Below, in pieces: positions 22,094-30,771 of a stretch of DNA of 33,566 nucleotides. The stretch's first letter is position 1. The number at the start of each line of letters is the position of its first letter. This DNA is from JBBDWJ01 sp040902925 (GTDB lineage Bacteria; Acidobacteriota; Terriglobia; Bryobacterales; UBA6623): assembly GCA_040902925.1 (NCBI GenBank), contig JBBDWJ010000143.1:1-33566 (forward strand), given 5' to 3'. Both the position numbers and the translations under genes were made by a program. The notes under the pieces were generated by a model. That model was not told the origin of the DNA and ran no database searches. It saw only the letters and a list, made by a program, of their open reading frames with translations.

Positions 22094-23687
22094 CTAGCCG
22101 GCCTTACCAGCCTTCGAAGGATCAGCCGGCGGTGGGCCGCCGTGAGTATGCCGCTGCGCCGACCAGCGCGCGTTCGGGTATTCTCCCAGGTTCAGATCGC
22201 CTTCCATTCGATCACCCGACAGGCGGCCCGAAAATTCATAACTGAGCCGCGAGCCCTCGATGGGGAGCACGCTCTGAAACCGCACGCGATCGCCGTCAAT
22301 CTCGCCCTCCACGGGCCCGCGAGTCACCGAACCAACATGCGTGCCGGTCAAACGGTTGCCGAAAGCCTCGAGAAAAAGCAGATGCTCCGCTTCGCCAAGA
22401 GCAAACTTTACCCGCACATCCCAGCGGCCGGAAAGATCCGTCGCAGGCGCGGCAAGTGTAATCGCGCGGGGCTTCGGAGCATTTCGAAAAGCCTCGAACA
22501 GGCGCTCCGCCACAATCTTATACTCCTCGGGTTTCAACGCGACCGGACGGAAACGAAACGAGTGGCCCTCGCCCTCGGCGTGCGTCTGAATCGCCGGGCT
22601 GCCGCTGAGCAGAATCTCGTGCAGCTCGCCGGCATTGAGCCCAATCTTCTCGGGGTCCCAGGCTGGTTGGAAATGGCCCGCCGCGCGTTGGGCCGTGCAC
22701 TTCGCCCGTCACGCCATCGACCTTGGTGATGGCGCTAGCGATATGCGCGTACCAGCCCTTCCACTCCTCGTACTCGGCTTCGATGTTGCGCTGGTTGACC
22801 CAAACGTCCACGGCCGTCGCCATGCCGACAATCTCCTCTTTGCTGACCTTCATCGGCCGTCCAAAAGCGTGGTGCGGGGCGCTGTTGGCGAAAGCGGCCC
22901 GGACGAGATCTTCGCGCCCCAAAAGCAGGCCGGCCGTCTGCGGCCCGCGCAGAATCTTACCGCCGCTGTAACACACCAGGTCCGCGCCCGCCGCAAGGTA
23001 AGGGTTTGGAACAATCAGGATATCCGCGGCCGCATCGACCAGCACGGGAACACCGGCCGCCTTCGCAATCGGCGCGACTTCTTCGAGCCCGAGCCGTACC
23101 TTGTCGAAGCGATTGCCGAGCACCATCACCAGCGCCGTGCGGTGGTTGATAGCTGCTTTCAACTCTTCAGCGGAGTCGACCTCAATCGTCTTCAAACCGA
23201 TCATGCGGACCGCATGGTCATACTGATTCCGCGAGCTAGCGGGAATGATGACCTCGTTCTTGAGCCCGGTGAGATCGGGGAGCTGCTGCATGCGTTCGGG
23301 GTCGGTCCCGGCCACGCAGGCGGCGCAGGAATGCACCAGCGCGGCGGCGGCGCCGGACGAAACCATCGCCCACGGCACCAGCAGTTGCTTCGCGATATGG
23401 CGGCCGGCAACTTCCATGAGCTGGTCGAGATTCACATGGTAGTGCGAAGCGTGCTCGACCGCCTCGATCACTTCCGGCAACTGCCGCGACCCGCCATTGA
23501 TCGTCACCGTTGCTGTGCCGTTGATGAACGGATTGGCGCCGATTCGTTTATAAACGCCGGGGGGAGGCTCGGCGACCGCCGCCTTGGCGGGTACGGCCGC
23601 GGCTTCCGCCAGCAACGCAGCAGCCAGCGAGCTGGCGCCCAGCCACTCCCGCCGGTTCAAAACAGGGCCATGCTTTTGGTCTCGCAT
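22094..23687 (-). pseudogene. Tat-exported SelA-like PLP enzyme with C-terminal beta-barrel domain, frameshifted
   Basis: The first part (23687 to about 22665) encodes a Tat leader (LNRREWLGASSLAAALLAEA) and a SelA-like PLP domain with Asp218 (VLVDAAAD) and Lys244 (YSGGKILRGPQ), paralogous to the gene at 17492. After GGPFPT the frame is lost and runs to a false stop at 22518. The family continuation WDPEKIGLNAGEL appears in another frame from 22660 and stays open, through ALKPEEYKIVAERLFEAF, to 22094. Compared with the paralogue (PYLRVQWD) a few residues are also missing at the junction. The last 100 residues (LSGRWDVRVKF to NARWSAQRH) form an added lipocalin-like beta-barrel-type domain. It may be a genuine mutation or a sequencing/assembly error; the rest of the gene shows no decay. 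Confidence 0.8.
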
Positions 23688-23820
23688 TCAAGGCTCCTCT
23701 CGACGCCTCTTCAAAACGGCCTGCGCGTACAGAATTAACGGCCGCTAACGGCTGGCCGTCCTCGCACGTAGTGTACACCCACCGAACAAGAGTCCGCCTC
23801 TCTGGACCAGTCCAAAACTC

Positions 23821-23940
23821 GGCCGAAGGCAGGCAAATCAGCCGAAGGCGGCTCGCACGCCACTGCAACCCGTCCGCGCGGAACCAACGCATCCAAACGC
23901 GCTAACCTGATCCCTGGAGACGAACACCCGTCTCCCGGGA
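23821..23940 (+). promoter_or_regulatory. Possible degenerate cobalamin riboswitch or leader hairpin
   Basis: The leader of the cobalamin-binding-type gene contains a segment resembling the core of a cobalamin riboswitch: GCCGAA, a small hairpin GGC/GCC enclosing AGGCAAATCA, then CGCACGCCACTGCAA (consensus CGCCACTGT, 23855-23867), and later CCTGGAGACGAACACC (23913-23928), which weakly resembles the B12 box. Next to it is a 12-bp hairpin with one mismatch (TCCC-GGAGACG, loop AACACC, CGTCTCC-GGGA; 23911-23940) ending 6 bases before the start codon, which would hide the ribosome-binding region. The canonical GGGAA and GGTG elements are imperfect, so the riboswitch call is tentative. Confidence 0.25.
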
Positions 23941-23946
23941 TCGCCA

Positions 23947-24891
23947 TTGAGAATCATTTCCCTCATCGCCAGTGCTACGGAAATTGTTTGCGCCCTGGGT
24001 TTCGAGCAGTTTCTGGTCGGGCGTTCGCACGAATGCGATTATCCGCCCTCCATCGCAAACCTGCCGGTCTGCACCAAGCCCCGCTTTAACGTCTCGGGAA
24101 CCAGCCGCGAGATCGACGAACGAGTCAAAGCCCTGCGTCACAAGTCGCTTGTTGACGATACGCTGAGCGTTTACGAGGTCTACGGAGAGCAACTGAGAGA
24201 CCTCAAGCCCACCCACATCGTCACGCAAACGCAGTGCGAAGTCTGCGCGGTCAGCCTGCGGGATGTCGAACGCGCCGTCGCGGAACTCATCCACTCCGAC
24301 GCGACGATCATTGCTCTCGAACCAAACGCCCTGGCCGATATCTGGCAGGATATGTGCCGCGTCGCGTCCGGTCTGGGAGCCACCGCCGCCGGAGTTCGCT
24401 TGGTCGCCGGCCTGCAGCGCCGCATCGAAAAAATCGAATACCGCGCCCGCCCGCTCAAGGCGCGTCCGTCGCTTGCCGGGATTGAGTGGGCAGACCCGCT
24501 AATGGCTTTTGGAAACTGGACACCAGAACTGGTGCAGATGGCCGGCGGCAGGAACCTGTTCGGAGTGGCCGGCCGTCACTCGCCTTGGATGAGCTTCGAC
24601 GCTCTGGCGGCGGAAGATCCGGAAGTCATTCTCATTGCACCCTGCGGGTTCACCATCGAGCGGGCTCTTGAAGACCTGCCGGTGCTGCAAGCCAACCCCG
24701 GCTGGAACCAATTGCAAGCCGTGCGCAACAACCGCGTGTACATCGCCGACGGCAATCAATATTTCAACAGGCCCGGCCCGCGGCTGGTGGAAACTCTGGA
24801 GATTCTCGCCGAGATCTTGCACCCCGGCAGCTTTCAGTTCGGTCATGAAGGAAAGGGATGGGTGCGGGCGCCGCGCATGACGAACGCCTAA
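23947..24891 (+). CDS. BtuF-like cobalamin/Fe-chelate-binding protein without a signal peptide
   Basis: A 314-residue protein of the BtuF/FepB periplasmic-binding fold (COG0614). Diagnostic segments are the opening RIISLIASATEIVCALGF, LVGRSHECDYP, LKPTHIVTQTQCEVCAVS (which carries the QCxVC motif of this subgroup), the central WADPLMAFGNWTPELVQMAGG, DPEVILIAPCGF and the C-terminal VYIADGNQYFNRPGPRLVETLEIL. It starts at a TTG with no signal peptide, so it probably works in the cytoplasm; many acidobacterial cobalamin-binding homologues share this. No BtuCD transporter genes are adjacent. It is divergent from the frameshifted SelA-like gene and converges with the large secreted protein. Confidence 0.88.
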   Translation: MRIISLIASATEIVCALGFEQFLVGRSHECDYPPSIANLPVCTKPRFNVSGTSREIDERVKALRHKSLVDDTLSVYEVYGEQLRDLKPTHIVTQTQCEVCAVSLRDVERAVAELIHSDATIIALEPNALADIWQDMCRVASGLGATAAGVRLVAGLQRRIEKIEYRARPLKARPSLAGIEWADPLMAFGNWTPELVQMAGGRNLFGVAGRHSPWMSFDALAAEDPEVILIAPCGFTIERALEDLPVLQANPGWNQLQAVRNNRVYIADGNQYFNRPGPRLVETLEILAEILHPGSFQFGHEGKGWVRAPRMTNA

Positions 24892-24905
24892 AACTCGACT
24901 CGGGA

Positions 24906-27900
24906 TCAGCCGCCCGTGGTCAGCAGGCCTCGCAGCACAGGCCGCTTGCAACTGATGCGGTAAGCGTAATCCGTGCCGGGCGTCAAGCCGCCGAAGATCA
25001 CGCTCTGCGACTTCGACGGCGACCCGGAATAGGACTGCCGCGTAATGTTTGCGGCGGAAGAAAAATCGAGAGTGGTGTGCGTCAAGTCGACCTTGCAGGC
25101 GTCGGTGTCGGGCGCCGTCCAGGAAATCGTAGCTTGGTTCGTGGTGGCGGTGACCATCGCAGTTTGATTTTGACTCTGCTCGTCCCTCAGCACGTCGATA
25201 TCCGCGCCGTACCCCGCATAAGCCGGCTTCGGCTTCCAGGTACCGTTCTCAAACGCCAGGTTTAGCCGCGTATTCAAACTCTCGTTGCACGGGTTGGCGG
25301 TCGATCCGACGAACTGCAAATCCGCGAACGTGGTCAGCGTCGAGTTCCCGATCAATTCATGAACACAAACCGTATCGGTCGTATTCGTGGAGTCGGCTTT
25401 CACCGCGTACGTCCCCACTCGGCTCGACTCCAACCCGGGGATGATCACGTTGTCCGAAAAGGTAGACAAAGGATCGGGACTCGCACCCCGCACAAAACAC
25501 TCAGCGAAAGCCGCGGAGCCTTCGGTCTCAATCGGAACAGGCAGCTCGGTGCTCGAGCTAGGCAACAGCGACCGCACGCCCAGCTCGCTCGAATTGCTGC
25601 CTTCCGTCGCCACGAAGATGTTTTTGGTGATCGCTACGCCTTGGCCCCGAATATTGACGCAGTTCATCAGGTGCGGCTTTGCGGAACGCTCCACATGGAA
25701 TGTATTGCGCGTAATGATCAGGTCCTCAACGCTATCCCAGATCTGAAACAGCGGCGAGCCCTGGCTGCAGTCGTCGGTCTCGCAATAGGTTTCCGCGTCG
25801 AGCTTCACGATCAGGTTGTCGTGAACATAAACCCGCTCCGTCGGCAGAATGCGTCGGAACGACGCTTGGGTGTTGAATTGGGCCAGTTGTAAGAACCCGG
25901 CTGACCTCTCGACGGTGTTGTAAGCGACCTCGACGTCGCGAATCGTGGTGTCGATCGTCGAGGCGCCCGTGCCCACATTCTGCAGGTTGATCGTCGAGCC
26001 GGAGGCGTTGAAATCCGTCCGGCAGCCCTTGAAATGATTGCCTTTGATGGCGCACGCCTCACAGCTCTTGAACTCCAGGCAAAACGTGTGCCGGTAGTAG
26101 TGCCCGTTCGATCGGTGGACCACCGCATCGCTGTTCCACAGCAGGTTGTCCGCGATCGTCATGTCGGCGTTGCCAACCCCGCCCACCGTGTCCGCGAAAA
26201 GAAACGGCGTGCGCAGAAAAACGGTGTTACGGACCTGCACATCAATGGACCGTGTCAGAAAAAGCGAAGTATGGGTGTTGACCGAGGGCAGTCCCCCGGG
26301 ATTCCCCGTCGTCGGGTCCACGCGGTGCCAACGCTCCCCCTGGAGCCAGGAGTTGAGCACCTGCAGCCGTTGGTGGAGGGAACCGTCGATCCCCGATGTT
26401 TGTCTCCACGGAAAGGGAAAGTGAACGATCACCCGGTCGTAGGTGATGTCGGTGCGGAATGTATTGTCATCAATGCGGCTGAATCCCGGACCGATCAGGT
26501 CGGGCTCCCACGTAATCCAGCCCGGCGTCGCTACCACACCCTGCGCGGTCGAATTCAGCAGCCGGATATGATCGGCGTCCTGGACGTCGAAATACCAAAC
26601 CTTCGGCTCGACGCCGCCCAAGTCGTCGTCCGAAGTTCCGAAAACCGAAAACGCGCTCAGCCGCCGCACGGTTCCCGATGTAACTCCGCTACATGACGCT
26701 CCCGGCAGCGTGATATTCGAGCCTGAAACGGTCGGCTTCCAGATGCCGTTGCAGGCGCCGTTCGAAGTGCCTTGGACGTAGAGCGGTTGGTTGTTGTTGA
26801 TCTGATACTCGCCCGGGGTTCCGCTTACGGTCACCGTCGAGCCCGAGCCCGACGTAATCGTCATGTCGGGAAAGTTACCGATCCCATGAGACGGCGCCGT
26901 CAGTTCCGCCGGCGTCGAGTTTGAGATCGATTGGATCGGCAGCGCAATCCAACGGCGCAGCGTGCCGCCGCTCGCATACGTGCCCACGAGGTCGAGGGAC
27001 GATCCGCCGCAACTCGTCGACGTTTGCAGCTTGAAGGTTGTTGCCGTGACATTGCAGGCGATCGCCGGCCCGTACGCTCCCCGTATCCCGGTCCCCGCCA
27101 GATTCGCGGTCACGAAATCGCCGTTCGCAATGCCGCTCGTGCTCGCAACCGTGAAGGTGTCGGTCGAAGGATTGATATTGGTGATCGAATAAGTCAGCGG
27201 CGTGATCTCATCCAACGCCGGCGGGGTCACCGAAATGTTTTCCCAGTAGTAGCAGCCCGCGTTCGCCTGGTAGCGCAGCGGTTCAGTCCGCAGGTCCTTC
27301 AGGGTGTTCACGTTCAGGCTGATCTTCCCGGTGTAGGGAATAAAGCTCGGATCGGTGCCCGTGCCGGCCGGCGGCAGCAGCTTCGCGTCCGCCCCCGATC
27401 GAATCACGACCATGCCGGGGCAAGCATTGGGAAGGTCGTAGCGAATGCGTGGGGTCGTCTCCTTTTCCGGCCGGCAAACTTCCGCGGGCGGGATGACGAT
27501 CTCCTCAGCCGTTCCCCCGCCGGCGGCGTCCCCCGCGGCGTCATTGATGAGCGCCTGCAAGTTCGTGCAGCCCGAAGCAACCGTGCGGGTGTCGCCGTTG
27601 ATCGCCGGCGCCGAGGTGACCCCGGAGTGAGAAGGCGCCGCGGGCTTGCATGGCGGCCCATCGGCGCATACGTCGAGCGTGGCCGTGTGAAAGCGTGGGA
27701 ACTGGCCGCTCGTGCAACTGATCCCGGAATTCCCCGAACCGTTGTTACCAAACAGCGCGTTGTCGCCAGGGCCACAATTGGTGCATGTCACCGGGCACGT
27801 CACCGGGCTCGTCCACGTGGAGCCGTCCGTGTCGGTTACCACTGGGGAGAAATAGACATCGCTGTCCGGCGGCAGGCTCTGTATGCGCAGATTGCGAATC

Positions 27901-28130
27901 GTCGACGTGTTACTGCCCGCGTCGGCAGGACGCGTGGCGCGGTCGAGTGAGACGTTGTCGTAGTCAAAGAAAACCCGGAATTTGTAATTGTCATGGGCCG
28001 CGCTCAGACTGCATAGCACGCGCGCCGACCGGTCCCCTGTGTTGACAAAGCAGCCGATCAAGTCTGGTGGCGTGGCAGGCAAAGGCAGCGCTGCAAGCAA
28101 GAAAAACAGGAGCGCCGCCAAGCAGAGCAT
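24906..28130 (-). CDS. Large secreted beta-helix protein with Fn3-like ends
   Basis: About 1074 residues from the ATG at 28130, which gives a clean signal peptide (MLCLAALLFFLLAALPLPA). The frame extends to an ATG at 28301, 4 bases after the upstream stop, adding 57 His/Cys-rich residues; that start would allow translational coupling. Order: an Fn3-like N-terminus with a Cys-rich CPVTCTNC stretch; Gly/Ser/Thr-rich beta repeats; a central region (about 600-900) of short strands and asparagine turns such as ADMTIADNLLWNSDAVVH and DVEVAYNTVERS, typical of right-handed parallel beta-helices (pectate-lyase-like); and a C-terminal Fn3 domain (TNQATISWTAPDTDACKV to GTDYAYRISC). No catalytic triad was recognised. 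A polysaccharide-binding or surface adhesin role is likely. Last gene of a three-gene operon. Confidence 0.8.
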   Translation of the reverse strand: MLCLAALLFFLLAALPLPATPPDLIGCFVNTGDRSARVLCSLSAAHDNYKFRVFFDYDNVSLDRATRPADAGSNTSTIRNLRIQSLPPDSDVYFSPVVTDTDGSTWTSPVTCPVTCTNCGPGDNALFGNNGSGNSGISCTSGQFPRFHTATLDVCADGPPCKPAAPSHSGVTSAPAINGDTRTVASGCTNLQALINDAAGDAAGGGTAEEIVIPPAEVCRPEKETTPRIRYDLPNACPGMVVIRSGADAKLLPPAGTGTDPSFIPYTGKISLNVNTLKDLRTEPLRYQANAGCYYWENISVTPPALDEITPLTYSITNINPSTDTFTVASTSGIANGDFVTANLAGTGIRGAYGPAIACNVTATTFKLQTSTSCGGSSLDLVGTYASGGTLRRWIALPIQSISNSTPAELTAPSHGIGNFPDMTITSGSGSTVTVSGTPGEYQINNNQPLYVQGTSNGACNGIWKPTVSGSNITLPGASCSGVTSGTVRRLSAFSVFGTSDDDLGGVEPKVWYFDVQDADHIRLLNSTAQGVVATPGWITWEPDLIGPGFSRIDDNTFRTDITYDRVIVHFPFPWRQTSGIDGSLHQRLQVLNSWLQGERWHRVDPTTGNPGGLPSVNTHTSLFLTRSIDVQVRNTVFLRTPFLFADTVGGVGNADMTIADNLLWNSDAVVHRSNGHYYRHTFCLEFKSCEACAIKGNHFKGCRTDFNASGSTINLQNVGTGASTIDTTIRDVEVAYNTVERSAGFLQLAQFNTQASFRRILPTERVYVHDNLIVKLDAETYCETDDCSQGSPLFQIWDSVEDLIITRNTFHVERSAKPHLMNCVNIRGQGVAITKNIFVATEGSNSSELGVRSLLPSSSTELPVPIETEGSAAFAECFVRGASPDPLSTFSDNVIIPGLESSRVGTYAVKADSTNTTDTVCVHELIGNSTLTTFADLQFVGSTANPCNESLNTRLNLAFENGTWKPKPAYAGYGADIDVLRDEQSQNQTAMVTATTNQATISWTAPDTDACKVDLTHTTLDFSSAANITRQSYSGSPSKSQSVIFGGLTPGTDYAYRISCKRPVLRGLLTTGG

Positions 28131-28305
28131 GGAAAGGCGCTCTCGCCTGTCCTTCGCCCTGCGACAGCGAAGTCCCGGAAACCACTTCGCCCCGTGGCTG
28201 TGGGAGCAATAGGCGCCATGATGCGCGCAATGCCCTGCACAAATCGCGCCGTCAGCCGGTGCAGAATCCGCCACAAGCATTCCTACAAAAGTACCAATCA
28301 TTCTG

Positions 28306-29283
28306 TCATTGCCTCACCGGGTGCTTCGAGGTAAACGGGTTGCAAGCATCGCCGAGTTGGGTGTCAGCGGCGGCGACCTCAAACGGGGCCGGTGGTTGGC
28401 CGCTATCTGCCCACACAGCCGCCGAATACGTTTCGCAATCCGTCGTCGTAATCGCATCACCGCCGGTGGGTCCGCCGACCCGCAGCGGTGCGCCCAGAAA
28501 CGTTAGCGACGAAAGGATCGTTGTATCCGCCGACGGGCAGTTAGCGTCCGCCAGCACAATCGATTTGCCGGCCACGTACTCACGGATGGCGCAATACTGC
28601 CGCCGCATCTCTGTATTCGCCAGCGCCCGGTCGTACAACAGCATCAGCGCAACCTTCGAGCCATTAGGGAGAAAGCTCGCACCGCCGGTCGAAATCGATG
28701 CCGCCCCAATCGCCAGGTTCTCCGCGTTGTCTGTCGTGCCGCCTGCGCCAAGCATGGCATCCGAGCCATGATCGCGCCTTCCGGAAGCCGCGGACCCGTT
28801 CCAGCGCACCGTCCACAGATGCCACTCGCTGGTTGGCGTCGGAGTCTCGATCGTTGTCGAAGTCCCTCGCAGAGTCGCGCGCACGCCGCTCGCCGAAAGC
28901 GAACCGAGCTCAAACGTCGTCTGCGCTCCGGTTGACCGCGCCACAAACATACCCGTCGCATCGGACGGTTGCAATCCAACCACCTGAACGGTAAAGCTCT
29001 CCGACGCCTGCGCAAACAAGCTCGTGCTCCCAAACGAAGTTCTTAGGCAGTCTACAAAGTCGCCGCCGTCGAACTGCAACCCTTCGCTGATTCGCGTGGG
29101 ATCATTGGCATCGCTTCCCGCCGTCGCTCCCAGCCGGCAGTCATTGCCGTTCCCGCTTGCGTCGCTGACGGTTTGGCCCGAACCGGTAAGGTTCAGCCGT
29201 AACTTGAGCCCCACCGGCGAGATCTGCGCCGGAGCAGCGGCCACTAGCAGCGTGGCGGCCAGAATAAGCGCGCGTAGTATCAC
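28306..29283 (-). CDS. Secreted LamG/concanavalin-like domain protein
   Basis: A 325-residue protein starting at GTG (29283) whose codon overlaps the upstream stop as GTGA, so translation is coupled. The signal peptide is LRALILAATLLVAAAPAQ. The mature domain has the LamG/concanavalin-A-like jelly-roll pattern: VSDASGNGNDCRLG near the N-terminus, SEGLQFDGGDFVDC, SFTVQVVGLQP, EWHLWTVRWNGSA, and KVALMLLYDRALANTEMRRQYCAIREY at the end of the domain, where the LYDRALxxxEMRRQ helix is a common signature. It probably binds carbohydrate or mediates surface contact. It sits between two other secreted proteins in one operon. Confidence 0.82.
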   Translation of the reverse strand: MILRALILAATLLVAAAPAQISPVGLKLRLNLTGSGQTVSDASGNGNDCRLGATAGSDANDPTRISEGLQFDGGDFVDCLRTSFGSTSLFAQASESFTVQVVGLQPSDATGMFVARSTGAQTTFELGSLSASGVRATLRGTSTTIETPTPTSEWHLWTVRWNGSAASGRRDHGSDAMLGAGGTTDNAENLAIGAASISTGGASFLPNGSKVALMLLYDRALANTEMRRQYCAIREYVAGKSIVLADANCPSADTTILSSLTFLGAPLRVGGPTGGDAITTTDCETYSAAVWADSGQPPAPFEVAAADTQLGDACNPFTSKHPVRQ

Positions 29284-29969
29284 TGCCTCACCCCCATCGT
29301 CAGACTCGCCCAGACGATCTGTAGGCTGCCGGCGTTGTTATCGGTGCGCTGCACGCGAATCCACAGCGCATCCTGGGGGTCGCAACCCGACAAGTCCAGC
29401 GTGGCAACCGTCGCGTCGAACCACTGATTCGCCGTCCCCGGAGAAGTCAGCGAGAAGGTCCCCGCCGTGTTGTTGAATGCCGCCGGATTCCCTGCGCTGC
29501 CAGTCGCGGCGCACTCGGCGACTCCCGCGACCGTGAAACCCTGACTCGTTTGCGTCGTTCGGAACCGCATCGCAAGCGACGGGTCGCTCCCGTCCCAGCG
29601 CTCGGCGATCTTCGGCAGCCACAGATATCCGGTGATATCGTCGGAGCCGTTGCAAACGCTGCACGGCCCGAACACCAGCGTCGCGTAGGGCGCCGTCTGG
29701 CTTACCTCCGAGATCGTGGGCGCGTTGCTTGACCCCGACGAAACGTACCATCCGGCGTTCCCGTTCTGGGTCACGCCGGCGAACAAATACTCGAGCTGGA
29801 CCGGCTCGGGGATCGCCCCTTTTGCCTGCCTTGCCAAGTCGATTTTGGTTTGCGCCGCGGCGGGCAACGCCGTGATCAGCAGCGCCAACCCCACCGGAAT
29901 ACTCTTCAAGAGTCTTCCGCAAGCAGCAGCGATTCCCTCAAACCCACGCCGATACCTTTGACCAACCAT
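29280..29969 (-). CDS. Exported protein of unknown function, first gene of the surface operon
   Basis: A 229-residue protein. An AAGGAT ribosome-binding site precedes the ATG at 29969. A basic N-region and hydrophobic GLALLITALPAAAQ form the signal peptide. The mature part is beta-rich with two close cysteines (GPCSVCNG) and repeated SGSS/TTQTSQ loops; a strand pattern toward the C-terminus (QWFDATVATLDLSGCDPQDALWIRV) suggests a jelly-roll sandwich. I do not recognise a family. Its stop overlaps the GTG start of the LamG-like gene, so the three genes form a single transcription unit. Confidence 0.78.
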   Translation of the reverse strand: MVGQRYRRGFEGIAAACGRLLKSIPVGLALLITALPAAAQTKIDLARQAKGAIPEPVQLEYLFAGVTQNGNAGWYVSSGSSNAPTISEVSQTAPYATLVFGPCSVCNGSDDITGYLWLPKIAERWDGSDPSLAMRFRTTQTSQGFTVAGVAECAATGSAGNPAAFNNTAGTFSLTSPGTANQWFDATVATLDLSGCDPQDALWIRVQRTDNNAGSLQIVWASLTMGVRQ

Positions 29970-30771
29970 CAGTCATCCTTCCCTTCCCAAACTGGCACCC
30001 AAAGACTGCCTGAGCATCCCGATCCGCCCGGCGATTCAGCCGGCACATTCCAGCCCCGTGGGAGCGGAAAAGCGTAGCCGGAGCGCGGTGCGGCGGCACG
30101 GTGGGTGCGATCGGGCGCGCGAAAAACGGAAAAAGGCGCTCATTCGCAGCCTTTGCCGCGAGTGAGCGCCCTTTCCACCCTGCGCAGAATCGTTTCGTGT
30201 ACGCCGGGCTTGCGCTCAGCCCTGGAGTCAACGCCCCTATCCGTGGCTCGGAACCCGCGGGCTCGATTGCTTCACAGCCTCAAAGCCCCGCGGATCTCCC
30301 TCTTTCCCACCATAGCGTGAGCGCCAAAACATCCAGCCCGCTCGGGGCTACAACACCCCCGGGCCATAAACCGCATCCAAGACTTGTACTCCAGGGAATA
30401 TGGCATCTATATACAGTATTAAAATTGGTCGAATAGCCCTATATATTGTTGTTTTTTCAGTGATCGGATCATACGCCAACCAAGCCCTTTAGCGGCTCGC
30501 CCGCGGTTCTACATCTTTTTTTTGAAGTTCTGTGACTGGGGGCCTTCAACCGGGATTCAGGCGCGCGGCAAGCGGGAACCACCAACGTCCCCGCACCCAA
30601 CTCAGTGTGGGAAAGCACACGTCCGCGTCGTCTTTCTCGAACCGCCAAAACGGCGCAATATACGCTTCTCAACGCCCCTATTGCCCGTCCGGCAAACCAG
30701 AATACCCATCGGCTGAAAGTTGCTGTGTCGACCGCCGAAACATTGTACAATCAGAGGTTTCGGAGGAACTT
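29970..30771. other. 800-base divergent regulatory region, AT-rich in the middle
   Basis: This region separates the minus-strand surface operon from the plus-strand radical SAM gene. No open frame in it is convincing. It contains a long hairpin (30128-30176, listed separately), a small perfect hairpin AGCCC, GCTC, GGGCT (around 30340), and an AT-rich island (about 30400-30480, including TATATACAG and TATATATTG) that stands out from the GC-rich background and probably holds promoters for one or both directions. A TGTACAAT extended -10-like box lies about 25 bases before the radical SAM start. Confidence 0.5.
30128..30176 (-). terminator. Long leader hairpin with T-runs on the minus strand
   Basis: A nearly continuous stem of about 20 bp: GGCGCTCA (30135-30142) pairs with TGAGCGCC (30163-30170), extended inwards through GCAGC/GCCGC to a 4-nt loop and outwards through GGAAA/TTTCC. 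Read on the minus strand, the stem ends in GCGCC followed by TTTTTCCGTTTTT, an intrinsic-terminator shape. It lies about 160 bases before the surface operon. It may block readthrough into the operon or act as an attenuator in its leader. Confidence 0.45.

Noticed and set aside
30101..30436. 111-codon plus-strand open frame
   Set aside because: Crosses a long hairpin and an AT-rich promoter island, shows no domain and no ribosome-binding site.
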